Source of the DNA: Bacillota bacterium | GTDB taxonomy: Bacteria; Bacillota; Clostridia; Oscillospirales; Acutalibacteraceae | Assembly: GCA_023390175.1 (NCBI GenBank) | Contig: JAEWDK010000015.1 | Location: forward strand, 124,001 to 188,000 | Reading direction: 5' to 3' | DNA: 64,000 bases | Shown here: positions 50,202 to 59,752 of the stretch, piece after piece | Layout of the letters: each line of letters starts with the position of its first letter | Numbering within the stretch: the stretch's first letter is position 1 | Notes under the pieces: model-generated | What the model saw: only the letters and a program-made list of their open reading frames with translations | Told to the model about the DNA's origin: nothing | The model's database searches: none | Translations under genes and position numbers: made by a program

Positions 50202-51899
50202 ATGGAGATCGATTTATTCCCCGAAAAATCACAATATCTGACGAACGAGCCGGTAAAAATACTGGCGGAACTGAGTGAGCTTCCGCCGGAGGACTGCGCC
50301 GCCATATTGAAAATATACCGGCTGGATCAGATTATTGCTATAAAAAAACAGACCTTCACACAAAAAAGTATCCGCTTTGAATTAGACGGATTTTCAGAAA
50401 GCTTTGCAGGGTTCGGCGCGCAGCTTACCCTTTTGCAGGGGAAGCATGAAGTTCAAAGCGCCGCGACCGCATTTGATGTCGTATCGGAACACCGCAAAGC
50501 CATCCGCTACGGGTTTCTCAGTGACTTCGGCGCACAGGACAGTGATTGCGACGATGTGGAAAATCTTCGCAAATATCATATTAACATGGTGCAATTCTAT
50601 GACTGGTCTTACCGCCATGACTGCCTTGTTGCTCCGACAGACCGTTATACCGACATGATGGGGCGAAGCGTCAGCCTGAACACAGTAAAATCGAAAATTG
50701 ACGCCTGCCGGCGCTGCGGAATGAAGTCCCTGGGGTACGGGGCGGTATATGCGGCTTCAAAAGCTTTTTTTACAGAACACCCGGACTGGGGCCTTTACAC
50801 CAGCGCGGATGAACCGCTTGTATTCATCGATATTTTTTATATTATGAATGTAGCGCGAAGCTCCCCGTGGCACAACCATATTATCGCCGAATATGCAAAA
50901 GCGGTTTTACAGTTAGGCTTTGACGGAATTCATATGGACACCTACGGGTTCCCGAAAACAGCTTTTGCAAAAAGCGAGAAGAAAAATGAATTAATCAGGC
51001 TGGAGGAACAGTATCCTGATTTGATCGAGGATACGAAGCATGCTTTGAACGCAATCAAGGCGGACAATGATTTAATCTTCAACAACGTGGGTAACTGGCC
51101 GGTGAAGTCCGTTGCCAGGTCGCCGCAGGATGCGGTCTATATTGAAGTTTGGGAACCTTATTCACACTATTCGCAAATAAAGCAAATCATTATGGATGCC
51201 AAACAGGCCTGCAGCTATGACAAGCCTGTGATTTTGGCAGCGTATCTTGCCCCGTTTCGCACAGACACCCCGGAGCGTGCCAAGAACGCCGCTCTTCTTT
51301 TAACCGCGGCGATTGCTTCAAACGGAGCGACCCATCTTTTACTGGGCGAAAAGGACGGTGTACTTACCCAGGGCTACTATGTTGACCATTCCTTTTTATC
51401 ACGGGAGCAGGCGGATTCTATCCGCGGCTATTATGACTTTTTGGTTCGCTACATGGAACTGCTCAATGACAGTACGCTTCGCGATGTCAGCTTTACGCAT
51501 ATCGGGTGGGACAATACCGAATACGCATGCGTCAATCAGCCGTGGAGCGCCGACGCACGCCCCGGAACGCTTTGGCTTACCATTACGGAAAATCAAAAGT
51601 ACAAATGTATTCATCTCATCAATTTGTGCGGGTGTGAAAACGACGAATGGAACAAGGGAAAGGAAACGCCTTCCGTTCAGCGCGATGTTCGCTTCCGGGT
51701 TCAGCTGGACACGGCAGCGGAGGGCATTTATTTTGCTTCTCCCGATGTGAATCACGGTGAGCCGCAAAAGCTCAGCCACACAATCATTAAAACGGACAGA
51801 GGAATGGCAGCGGAATTTTCCGTTCCGTCTGTTTTCTGCTGGAGCATGGTGTACATAAAGCTCAGTGAACGCTATATCGGTCAGGAGGATTTACAGTGA
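50202..51899 (+). CDS. GH66 family glycoside hydrolase (dextranase-like), no signal peptide
   Basis: A 565-aa enzyme of family GH66, which holds endo-dextranases and cycloisomaltooligosaccharide glucanotransferases acting on alpha-1,6-glucans. Seen: N-terminal beta-sandwich (1-100), then IRYGFLSDFG, MVQFYDWSYRHD, GMKSLGYGAVYAAS, the nucleophile region GFDGIHMDTYGFP with Asp246, and VYIEVWEP with candidate acid/base Glu315 or Glu318. The 69-72 residue gap matches characterised members. Most GH66 enzymes are secreted and larger; this one has neither signal peptide nor extra C-terminal modules, so it should act in the cytoplasm on imported oligosaccharides. Its stop overlaps the next start. Confidence 0.85.
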   Translation: MEIDLFPEKSQYLTNEPVKILAELSELPPEDCAAILKIYRLDQIIAIKKQTFTQKSIRFELDGFSESFAGFGAQLTLLQGKHEVQSAATAFDVVSEHRKAIRYGFLSDFGAQDSDCDDVENLRKYHINMVQFYDWSYRHDCLVAPTDRYTDMMGRSVSLNTVKSKIDACRRCGMKSLGYGAVYAASKAFFTEHPDWGLYTSADEPLVFIDIFYIMNVARSSPWHNHIIAEYAKAVLQLGFDGIHMDTYGFPKTAFAKSEKKNELIRLEEQYPDLIEDTKHALNAIKADNDLIFNNVGNWPVKSVARSPQDAVYIEVWEPYSHYSQIKQIIMDAKQACSYDKPVILAAYLAPFRTDTPERAKNAALLLTAAIASNGATHLLLGEKDGVLTQGYYVDHSFLSREQADSIRGYYDFLVRYMELLNDSTLRDVSFTHIGWDNTEYACVNQPWSADARPGTLWLTITENQKYKCIHLINLCGCENDEWNKGKETPSVQRDVRFRVQLDTAAEGIYFASPDVNHGEPQKLSHTIIKTDRGMAAEFSVPSVFCWSMVYIKLSERYIGQEDLQ

Positions 51900-53587
51900 C
51901 CAGAAATTGGTGGAAAGAAGCGGTTGTTTACCAGATTTACCCGCGCAGCTTTAAAGACAGCAACGGGGACGGAATCGGCGACCTGCCGGGAATCATAGAA
52001 AAGCTTGACTATATCAAAGACCTGGGCGCAACTGTAATTTGGCTTTGCCCTGTGTACCAGTCGCCCAACGACGATAACGGATATGACATCAGCGACTATC
52101 TGGAGATTATGGCTGAGTTCGGCACCATGGCGGATTTTGACCGGCTTCTGCGCGAGGCGCACGAAAAAGGAATCCGTATTATTATGGATTTGGTGGTAAA
52201 CCATACTTCAGACGAACACCATTGGTTTGCGGAAAGCCGAAAATCAAAGGACAACCCTTACCGCGACTATTATTTTTGGCGGGAAGGAAAAAACGGAAAT
52301 CCGCCCAACAACTGGGGAAGCTGCTTCAGCGGGCCTGCGTGGAAATTTGATAAGCAAACCGGCATGTACTACCTCCACCTGTTTTCACCCAAACAGGCCG
52401 ACTTGAACTGGGATAATCCGATGGTACGCGATGATGTGTACCGCATTATGGCATGGTGGCTTGACAAAGGTGTGGACGGCTTCCGTATGGATGTAATCAG
52501 CTTTATTTCCAAAACTCCGGATTTGCCGGACGGCCCCGTAAAAAGCGGGGATTTATACGGCGCGTTTGGGCCCTATTCCATCAACGGGCCTCATGTGCAT
52601 GAATATCTTCGCGAAATGAATCGGAAGGTATTATCTAAATATGATATTATGACGGTTGGCGAAACGCCGGACGTTACAATTGAGGAAGCAAAAAAGTACG
52701 CGGGAAGTGAAACCGGCGAGCTGAATATGGTGTTTCAGTTTGAGCATATGGGACTTGATTCCGGGGAGCACGGCAAGTGGAGCAGCAATCGTTTTAAGCT
52801 GGCGGATTTGAAGCGGGTCATGAGCAAATGGCAAACCGGACTGGAGGGCTGTGCGTGGAACAGCCTGTTTTGGAGCAATCACGACCAGCCGCGCGCCGTT
52901 TCCCGCTTTGGCAACGACTCCGCCCCGCAACTGTGGGAAATGTCGGCAAAAATGCTTGCAACCTGCCTGCACATGATGCAGGGAACGCCCTATATTTATC
53001 AGGGTGAAGAACTGGGCATGACAAATGTTTCGTTTGACAGGCTCGGGGATTACCGAGATATTGAAACGCTGAATGCGTATGACGAGATGGTTCATCAACA
53101 AGGCGTCAAGCCTGAAACAATGATGCGGTATATTCATCACACCAGCCGTGACAATGCCCGCACCCCCATGCAGTGGGATTCGGGCGCAAACGCAGGCTTT
53201 TCTTCCGCAGCACCGTGGCTGGGGGTTAACCCAAACTATGTGTACATCAACGCAGCACAGGAGAAAGCGAACCCGCAGTCAATTTACCATTATTATCAAA
53301 AACTCATTCAGCTCAGGAAGCAATATCATATCATTGTTTACGGAAGCTATGAACTGATTTATGCGGCGGATTCTCAGCTTTACGCTTATACACGCACACT
53401 GGGCAGCCAAAAGCTGCTGGTAATCTGTAACTTCAGCGAAGCATCTGCGGAATTTGTTTTCCCCCCTGAATTTCATACGGAAAATAAAACAGAACTCATT
53501 GCGAATTGTGAAGCGCATTACGCTGCGGGCAAATTACAGCTTAGTCCTTATGAAGCAAGGGTTTATCTTGCAGATACGGCGGATTGA
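51896..53587 (+). CDS. GH13_31 alpha-glucosidase (oligo-1,6-glucosidase type)
   Basis: A 563-aa intracellular enzyme. Catalytic residues: nucleophile Asp199 in DGFRMDVISF, acid/base Glu256 in TVGETPD, stabiliser Asp330 in SNHDQPR. Region motif QADLNWDNP is the GH13_31 fifth conserved sequence. Val200, directly after the nucleophile, is the residue that marks alpha-1,6 (isomaltase) rather than alpha-1,4 (maltase, Thr) specificity in this subfamily. GTG start with AGGAGG seven bases upstream, overlapping the GH66 stop (GTGA). It would cut isomalto-oligosaccharides left by the GH66 enzyme to glucose. Confidence 0.93.
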   Translation: MTRNWWKEAVVYQIYPRSFKDSNGDGIGDLPGIIEKLDYIKDLGATVIWLCPVYQSPNDDNGYDISDYLEIMAEFGTMADFDRLLREAHEKGIRIIMDLVVNHTSDEHHWFAESRKSKDNPYRDYYFWREGKNGNPPNNWGSCFSGPAWKFDKQTGMYYLHLFSPKQADLNWDNPMVRDDVYRIMAWWLDKGVDGFRMDVISFISKTPDLPDGPVKSGDLYGAFGPYSINGPHVHEYLREMNRKVLSKYDIMTVGETPDVTIEEAKKYAGSETGELNMVFQFEHMGLDSGEHGKWSSNRFKLADLKRVMSKWQTGLEGCAWNSLFWSNHDQPRAVSRFGNDSAPQLWEMSAKMLATCLHMMQGTPYIYQGEELGMTNVSFDRLGDYRDIETLNAYDEMVHQQGVKPETMMRYIHHTSRDNARTPMQWDSGANAGFSSAAPWLGVNPNYVYINAAQEKANPQSIYHYYQKLIQLRKQYHIIVYGSYELIYAADSQLYAYTRTLGSQKLLVICNFSEASAEFVFPPEFHTENKTELIANCEAHYAAGKLQLSPYEARVYLADTAD

Positions 53588-53636
53588 AGAACAGGTTCCC
53601 CCTGAATATATAACTTTCTTAAATATCGGAACAGCG

Positions 53637-53675
53637 GCGAATCCCCCCTGCCACAAGCTGGCAGGGGGGATTCGC
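53637..53675 (+). terminator. Terminator of the isomalto-oligosaccharide operon
   Basis: A 17-bp stem (GCGAATCCCCCCTGCCA and complement) with a 5-nt loop, followed by TTTATTCT. Confidence 0.85.
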
Positions 53676-53736
53676 TTTATTCTATGGAATTGATGAAATA
53701 GCAAGTGTTCGGGTAAAAAACACAAATCGAAAGGTA

Positions 53737-54768
53737 CTACAGTTTAACAGACGCCCGTTCAATCAGTTTTACACTGATCACGGTGTTTTCCGGTGCAGAG
53801 TCCGTGTGGGACATCTGGTACTTCAAGCGGTGAACAGCCCGTTTTCCCAACGCTTCCTTGTCAACATTCACCGTTGTCAGTTTTGGGTTCACTTTTTCAC
53901 ACATATCAATATTATCAAAGCCGACAAGGGAAATGTCGTCGGGTACACTCATATTCAAAATTTGCAGCGCCATCAAAAGCGCGATCGCCGCGCGGTCGTT
54001 GGAACACACAAAGACCTGCGGCAGATTTCTTGCCGTTTTAATCAGCTGCACAATTTTCTGGGTATCATTTTTTAAAACGGCCTCTTCTATATTCGACAGA
54101 ATAGAATACTTCTTTACGTATTCATCCAAATTTTCAAGTTCCAAATCAGACTGACAGCACATGAGTGCCTCTTTAAACCCGAAAAATCGTTCTTTGATAC
54201 TTAAAGAATAATTCAAATCCCCGAAAAAGCCGATTTGACGGAATCCTTTATCAATCAGATATTTTGTAATGATAAAGCCGCCAAGCTTGTTGTCGGTTAA
54301 AATGCTGTCAACCGTGTACAGCAGCGAAGCATGGTCGACCAGCACAAGCGGCATATGGTACTCCTTTAACTTGGCTATATTGTCGTCTTTGATTTTTCCT
54401 ATTACGACAATGCCTGAAACACGGTCCTTTGCCACACAGCTTGGCACGATCATAGCTTCGTCATCAAAAAAATTCATGATCGTGTCATAGCCGTTCTTTT
54501 TTGCTTCTTCCACAAAGGAATACAGTACTTTAGAATAGAAATTCATGTCTTCAGAATAAATTTTCTGCATCATAATACACAGGTTCGTGTGCGAAAAAGT
54601 ACGGACGAACTTGTTTTTCTTTTCCAAATACCCCATTTTTTCAGCGGTTCGCAATATTTTTGCACGCATCTCATCGCTGACGCCCGCTTTGTTGTTCAGC
54701 GCAATGGAAACCGCATTGATCGATATATTCAGGCATTCTGCAATATCTTTCATTGTAACGCCCATCAT
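53737..54768 (-). CDS. LacI-family transcriptional regulator
   Basis: A 343-aa repressor. The N-terminal helix-turn-helix VTMKDIAECLNISINAVSIA and hinge helix are followed by a periplasmic-binding-protein-like sensor (about 62-343) with DDNIAKLKEYHMPLVLVDH, YLIDKGFRQIGFFGDLN, VFVCSNDRAAIALLMALQIL and DISLVGFDNIDMCEKVNP. GGAAGGAT lies seven bases before ATG 54768. It is the last gene of the GH130/ABC operon on the same strand, so it probably represses that operon and is relieved by an imported sugar. Confidence 0.92.
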   Translation of the reverse strand: MMGVTMKDIAECLNISINAVSIALNNKAGVSDEMRAKILRTAEKMGYLEKKNKFVRTFSHTNLCIMMQKIYSEDMNFYSKVLYSFVEEAKKNGYDTIMNFFDDEAMIVPSCVAKDRVSGIVVIGKIKDDNIAKLKEYHMPLVLVDHASLLYTVDSILTDNKLGGFIITKYLIDKGFRQIGFFGDLNYSLSIKERFFGFKEALMCCQSDLELENLDEYVKKYSILSNIEEAVLKNDTQKIVQLIKTARNLPQVFVCSNDRAAIALLMALQILNMSVPDDISLVGFDNIDMCEKVNPKLTTVNVDKEALGKRAVHRLKYQMSHTDSAPENTVISVKLIERASVKL

Positions 54769-54915
54769 AAACAAGATCCTTCCTTTACTGTCGTGCAGCT
54801 AACCGCTCTTGTGCAGGTTAATTCGCCGAGGATGTTTTGTTTTCGCTGAAATACCGCGTTATGGGCCAGCGTGTGAAATGTATTTATAATCTATTCCGGC
54901 TTAGGCCCCGCCTGT

Positions 54916-56055
54916 TCAGAGAACCCCCAAATGCTTATATAAATCATCGATTGAAATATCCGCCCGGCAAATTTTATCATCTGCTGCGCCATAATAAATT
55001 TCAATTGTATTATTTTCAAAGATACATCCGCAGGTAAAGACAACATTGCCGAAAAAGCCGTTTGTTTCATAGTCTGTTTCCGGCTCAAGCAAAGGTGATT
55101 TCGATTTTGCGATGACCTTCATCGGGTCATTTTCATCCAGCAAAAACGCGCCCAGGCAGTACCGCTGATTTTCGTCCGCCGCATGGTAAATTTTCACCCA
55201 GCCTTTTTCCGTGCGGAACGGGGGCGCGCCGCCGCCTATGCGCCCGTTTTCCCAGCCCGCTTCGGAAATACTGTAAAAATGTCTGTGACGGCCCCAATGT
55301 ATTACATCCTCCGACTCGGAAAGCCAAATATCCGGGGTACCGATAGAACGCGGAACCGGACGGTTAAAGGCTAAAAACTTCCCGTTGATTTTTTCCGGGA
55401 AAATGGCAACATCCTTGTTTTCAGGCAGAAAAATCAGGCCCTGCCTTTTAAATGTTTTGAAATCATTTGTGGTAATCAGTGCCGTAGCGGCCCCGTCCGG
55501 GGAGACTGCCGTATAATTAATATAGTAAGTTCCGTCAATGCAGGTAATCCTGGGGTCTTCCATCCCCCAGCATTCACTGCATGGGTCGGGCATAATCATC
55601 GGTTTTTCGTCCACGGTAAAATGGATACCGTCTTTGGAACGGGCAATACGCAAATGAGAAAACGAGGTCAAATAAACCACACTGCTGTATGCATCGGAGC
55701 CTTTTGTAATGGTTCTCGAATCCGTGAAATTGAGCTCCGGATAGTTCTTTTTTTCAAGAACAACCACCTCAAATTCACTTTTGCCCTCATGCGCTGTAAC
55801 AACCGGGAACGCGACAAATCCGTCGCGTTCGCATTTGACAGACTCCGCAATACGGCACAGCAAAATGTACTCATCCCCGTATTTTGTCGTTCCGCAGTTA
55901 AAAACTCCGTCCACTGTAAAATCTTCCCTTGAGGGCTTCACATCCACTGCGGTCAGCAAAGGATTTTCCGTTCTCCTTACAATATGGGCACGGCAAGGTT
56001 CCGCCGTGCCGGACTTTGAAGTCCCAGCCCCGTGAAGTTTCGTCATTTCTTTCAT
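54916..56055 (-). CDS. GH130 family glycoside phosphorylase (beta-mannoside phosphorylase-like)
   Basis: A 379-aa five-bladed beta-propeller enzyme. GH130 motifs: RTENPLLTAVDVKPS, VFNCGTTKYGDEYILLCRIA, the catalytic-Asp region CWGMEDPRITCIDGTYYINY, GRIGGGAPPFRTEKGWVKIY and FFGNVVFTCGC. Family members phosphorolyse beta-1,4- or beta-1,2-mannosides to mannose 1-phosphate, saving ATP. The intracellular location (no signal peptide) and linked importer fit that scheme. The start lacks a strong ribosome site (AGG 12 bases upstream), so a shorter start at MTKLHG cannot be excluded. Linkage specificity is undetermined. Confidence 0.88.
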   Translation of the reverse strand: MKEMTKLHGAGTSKSGTAEPCRAHIVRRTENPLLTAVDVKPSREDFTVDGVFNCGTTKYGDEYILLCRIAESVKCERDGFVAFPVVTAHEGKSEFEVVVLEKKNYPELNFTDSRTITKGSDAYSSVVYLTSFSHLRIARSKDGIHFTVDEKPMIMPDPCSECWGMEDPRITCIDGTYYINYTAVSPDGAATALITTNDFKTFKRQGLIFLPENKDVAIFPEKINGKFLAFNRPVPRSIGTPDIWLSESEDVIHWGRHRHFYSISEAGWENGRIGGGAPPFRTEKGWVKIYHAADENQRYCLGAFLLDENDPMKVIAKSKSPLLEPETDYETNGFFGNVVFTCGCIFENNTIEIYYGAADDKICRADISIDDLYKHLGVL

Positions 56056-56067
56056 AATACATTATAC

Positions 56068-56895
56068 CTATTTCAACATGAAGTTGATACCCTCTTTAAA
56101 ATACTTGGAAAAACAAAGGAATAAAATAATAATCGGCATGGTGAGAAGTATGGAAGCAGCGTACATTGGCCCGGGGATATTGGAATTTTGATTGAACTGG
56201 GTCGAAATCATAACGTTCAAAGTCTGTATATCGATGTTCGGGGCAATCAGCATATCCCACATCAGTTCATTCCACCGCGTCATGAAAACAGACAGAAAAA
56301 CAATAATACTAATCGATTTCGTCGAGGGCAGTGCAATCTTCCGTAATATTTTAAAGTCGGAAGCACCATCAATTTTAGCCGCTTCAAAAACTGATTTTGG
56401 AACAGTCCTGAAGTAGTTGATATACATGAAGATTCCCCAAACAGAGATCAGCAGCGGCAGTATCATTCCGGAATAATGATTGGCCAAAGGCTTTACGATC
56501 ATATACCGGGGCACCAGCAAAATAATCACCGGGAAAAACATTTGGAACAACAGCGAAGCCTGAATTACTTTTTTCCCTTTATACTGCATGTTGGTAGCAG
56601 CATAGCCTGTCATCAGGCCGACTGCAACCGAAACCACAGCGGTCGGGGCCGCAACAATAAAGGAATTCAGCAGGGCGCGTACCCACATAAACGGATTGGA
56701 AGAACCGCCCCTGTTTAACAGGTAATTGTAGCTGTCAAGTGTCACCTTTGTTGGTAAAAAGGATTTATCAACCATATCCCACGGCAGAAAGGACTGAATG
56801 ATCAGATAATAATATGGGAACAGGGTAATCAATAAAATCAACAGCGTCACAATGATAATAATTGCTGTACGGATTGTAGCTTTTTTTTGATTCAT
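56068..56895 (-). CDS. Sugar ABC transporter permease (MalG type)
   Basis: A 275-aa permease with six helices, the EAA loop SVFEAAKIDGASDFKILRKI then ALPSTKS, and a signal-anchor-like N-terminus. It is the second permease of the putative beta-mannoside importer, 15 bp after the first. The C-terminus KEGINFMLK differs from the usual GLTAGAVKG ending. The 3' end of the gene contains a sequence resembling one in the operon promoter region. Confidence 0.92.
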   Translation of the reverse strand: MNQKKATIRTAIIIIVTLLILLITLFPYYYLIIQSFLPWDMVDKSFLPTKVTLDSYNYLLNRGGSSNPFMWVRALLNSFIVAAPTAVVSVAVGLMTGYAATNMQYKGKKVIQASLLFQMFFPVIILLVPRYMIVKPLANHYSGMILPLLISVWGIFMYINYFRTVPKSVFEAAKIDGASDFKILRKIALPSTKSISIIVFLSVFMTRWNELMWDMLIAPNIDIQTLNVMISTQFNQNSNIPGPMYAASILLTMPIIILFLCFSKYFKEGINFMLK

Positions 56896-56910
56896 TCTTT
56901 CTCTCCTCCT

Positions 56911-57834
56911 TTACCAGCCAAATTTCCTGTTGATCCAGTCCATAATCCAGGTAATAATTTGAATCGTCACAAATATCTGAACCGCGTTGACAATTGCCAT
57001 TGCAGCACCATAACCTGCATTGAAACTGACAAACGAGGTTTTATAAATTTCCAGTTGCCATGTAGTGGTGGTTAAATCAGGCCCTCCGCCTGTAAGGAGG
57101 AAGGGTTCGGAAAAAATTTGGAATGACAGACCGGCGGCTAAAACAATAACGGACGTAATGGTCGGCGTAATCATGGGCAGCGTAATCCTAAAGAATTTTT
57201 TTAGTCCCGTGCAGCCGTCGATAGCCGCTGCTTCATAAACATCGCTCGATATGGACTCTATTGCGGATAATACGAACAGCGCGTAATAGCCGCCCATTTT
57301 CCAAACAATCATCGCGATCAAAATCCAAAACGCCGCACCGCTCTGAAGCCAGTTGATATTCAGCTGATAATGATCCCTCAGAAAGACATTTAACAGGGAA
57401 TTGTAGCTGAATACATACTTGATCATAACGGAAGTCGCAACACCGGAGGTGAGGTAAGGGATAAAGAACAGAGTCGCTACAATGCCCTTCATTTTTCCGG
57501 GCAGTTTGGAGGTGAGCAATGCGATTCCCACACCAAACATGAAGCATAATAATACGATCGGCACCAAATATCGGAAAGAATTCCAAAACGCCGCCTTAAC
57601 ATTATCATCTGTAAATAATTGTGTAAAGTTTTTTAATCCGACAAGATTATATTTCGGCGACATAAGGTTCCAATCCGTAACAGACAGCCAAGCCGCCCAG
57701 CCCAGCGGGAGAAAAAGAAAGACCAAAGAGTACACTATGTAAGGCGTGTTGAATACCCACGCGGTCCTGCTTTCGTAACTTGGCCGTGCCCTTCTTGGAA
57801 GCCTCTCAGGCACTGTATTGCTTTTTTTGTGCAT
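56911..57834 (-). CDS. Sugar ABC transporter permease (MalF type)
   Basis: A 307-aa permease. A basic N-terminal tail of about 25 residues precedes six helices; the EAA loop is DVYEAAAIDGCTGLKKFFRI with TLPMITPT. The start is at MHKKSNTV (ATG 57834), where AAAGGAG lies eight bases upstream; a longer frame to 57957 would overlap upstream non-coding sequence. It follows the binding-protein gene by 156 bp with no clear terminator between them. Confidence 0.92.
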   Translation of the reverse strand: MHKKSNTVPERLPRRARPSYESRTAWVFNTPYIVYSLVFLFLPLGWAAWLSVTDWNLMSPKYNLVGLKNFTQLFTDDNVKAAFWNSFRYLVPIVLLCFMFGVGIALLTSKLPGKMKGIVATLFFIPYLTSGVATSVMIKYVFSYNSLLNVFLRDHYQLNINWLQSGAAFWILIAMIVWKMGGYYALFVLSAIESISSDVYEAAAIDGCTGLKKFFRITLPMITPTITSVIVLAAGLSFQIFSEPFLLTGGGPDLTTTTWQLEIYKTSFVSFNAGYGAAMAIVNAVQIFVTIQIITWIMDWINRKFGW

Positions 57835-57990
57835 GAAGGACGCTCCTTTCCGTGAATGAAAAACAAGACAGTAAGAGAGTTCCCGTTCCAAACACCGCTG
57901 CCGGCAATATGGACGGGAACCTCCTATTATCCCTTTTTTGCATTTGACTTGCAGCATAACGCATGCAAGACATTACTGTACTGATTCAGT

Positions 57991-59421
57991 TTACTTTAAC
58001 CCGCCCGCTGTCTTCATTGCTTCAAACGCCGCATCGACATACGAGGCTGAATCGGGAGTGCTGCCAATTTTGGAATTTGCCACCTTCTGGGTGACGTAAG
58101 GCGTAAGCCCCTTTGCCGCAAGTGCCGTTAAGATATCGGACATTTTCTCGTGCGCCATGCATGGGATACCGTTGGCAACAAAAGCGCTGACAGCCCTCAA
58201 TTCAGGATTCTTGTCAAAGTAAGTCTTCAGCGTGGAGTTTGTTTCAAGGTCGCCGCGCACCGGCAGCATGGATGTAGTGTCGAGCCAGTCAACATCAAAG
58301 GTATCTTTTCCGGCACCGGTGAACACGTATTTTAAGAATTCGATTGCGCCGTTGTGCTGGTCGTCGGAAACATTTTTATTTTTGTAGAGTACAAGTCCTT
58401 TTGAATCGGCGAAGGTGTACGGCTTATCACCTGATTTTTCAACAAGCATTGGCCCAAACACATAGTCCCCGTCAAGGCCGTAAACTTTGCCGGCTGCTTT
58501 ATTCGGCGCAATATCCCACGGAAGACCCATGCCCATAACAACGGGAACTGTCTTCTCCTGCCAAATCTTCGGGATTTCACCGGTCAGAAGCGAGCTGCCC
58601 ATGGACCCGTAAAGGTCGAATACTTTTTTCGCGGACACTTTATCGAGTGCCAACTGATCGCCGTCTACGAACGATTTTCCCTGTGAAAACGCTTCGTACT
58701 GTGCTTGAAAATCGAACCATCTCTCCCACCAGGAATCGGACCTGGTCAGTTCAAACCGGTACATGAAATTGCTTACGCCCTTACTGTTTAACTCACTTTT
58801 TTTGCTGTTATATGTAGTTAGAAGTTTGTTAAAGTCGTCCAGTGTTTCAGGGACTTTGGTTACGCCAAGCTGTTTTAAAGCTTTGCTGTTGTAAACATAG
58901 CTGATTGGATTAACATACAGCGGCAGCACATACTGCGCTCCGTTTACCGCCCATCCGCTCATAACGCTGTCCATCTTCCGTTCCGCTATGATGGCTTTGA
59001 ACCAGTCTTCCTTACTCAAATCGTAAACCGCTTCGGACTTGGCAAGTGTGGCGCCGAAGCTGCGGTTGATATTTTCAGAAATTGCCGGAACCGTGCTGGT
59101 TGCGATTGCGTTCTGAATACCTGCTTCCGAAGACGGCTGCGCAGGCATTTGCTGTACTGCAACTTTTACGCTCTTGCCGCCGACCTGAATGCCGGCCTGG
59201 TTGAACTTTCCCGCGTATTTGCTCCAAATATCGTAATTGTACTGTTCAGGGGCGCTCCAAAAATTAACAACAATCTCGCCGCCGCTCGATTTGGACTCTG
59301 TCCCGGCAGCCGCACTGCTGGCTGCTGCACTGCCGGTGCCTCCGCTTTGGGAGCAGCCTGTTGCCATTGATAACAGCATTGCAGACGCCAGTGTTATTGC
59401 CAAGATCTTTGACTTTTTCAT
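57991..59421 (-). CDS. Sugar ABC transporter substrate-binding lipoprotein
   Basis: A 476-aa family 1 binding protein. The signal peptide ends MATGC with Cys23 lipidated, followed by a Gly/Ser/Ala tether. Seen: VVNFWSAPEQYNYDIWSKYA, YVLPLYVNPISYVYNSKALK, LGVTKVPETLDDFNKLLTTY, VPVVMGMGLPWDIAPN. It is the first gene of a five-gene operon ending in GH130 and LacI genes and should bind beta-mannoside or related oligosaccharides. GGGAGG precedes the ATG. Confidence 0.91.
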   Translation of the reverse strand: MKKSKILAITLASAMLLSMATGCSQSGGTGSAAASSAAAGTESKSSGGEIVVNFWSAPEQYNYDIWSKYAGKFNQAGIQVGGKSVKVAVQQMPAQPSSEAGIQNAIATSTVPAISENINRSFGATLAKSEAVYDLSKEDWFKAIIAERKMDSVMSGWAVNGAQYVLPLYVNPISYVYNSKALKQLGVTKVPETLDDFNKLLTTYNSKKSELNSKGVSNFMYRFELTRSDSWWERWFDFQAQYEAFSQGKSFVDGDQLALDKVSAKKVFDLYGSMGSSLLTGEIPKIWQEKTVPVVMGMGLPWDIAPNKAAGKVYGLDGDYVFGPMLVEKSGDKPYTFADSKGLVLYKNKNVSDDQHNGAIEFLKYVFTGAGKDTFDVDWLDTTSMLPVRGDLETNSTLKTYFDKNPELRAVSAFVANGIPCMAHEKMSDILTALAAKGLTPYVTQKVANSKIGSTPDSASYVDAAFEAMKTAGGLK

Positions 59422-59752
59422 TACATTAACCTCCCGAGTTATTTTGTAACATCATTATTATGGATTTTTACTTTAATTTCAACATAAAGTTACTTGAATT
59501 ATTGACATTCATAAATAAATTGCAACATTTTTATTTCACTTAATTAATGTTTATGTGGATATTGCCTGCCGTTATGGCCTCCCTACGGTTTCTCAAGTGA
59601 ATACCTGAAATCTTAAAAAATTCCTTATTCGGCGGGCAGAAGCGAAAGAAATACGAAGATTTTAAACAGATCAGCAGAATTGTTTCAAATATATCACACA
59701 AGCAGGGGGAACGGATAAAAACCGTTCCCCCTGCTTGTGTGCACTATAAATT
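59422..59752. other. Intergenic region upstream of the GH130 operon
   Basis: A 331-bp gap with no credible ORF. It holds a candidate operator ACTTTA-N9-TAAAGT and the sequence TTTCAACATAAAGTTACTT (59478-59496), similar to TTTCAACATGAAGTTGATA at 56071-56089. A long hairpin lies at 59696-59740. Promoter boxes here are weak (TTGCAA near AATAAT on the minus strand). Confidence 0.45.
59696..59740. terminator. Terminator-like hairpin after the ABC exporter operon
   Basis: Perfect 19-bp stem (ACACAAGCAGGGGGAACGG and complement) with a 7-nt loop, 13 bp after the exporter stop. T-runs are poor on both strands. Confidence 0.65.
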
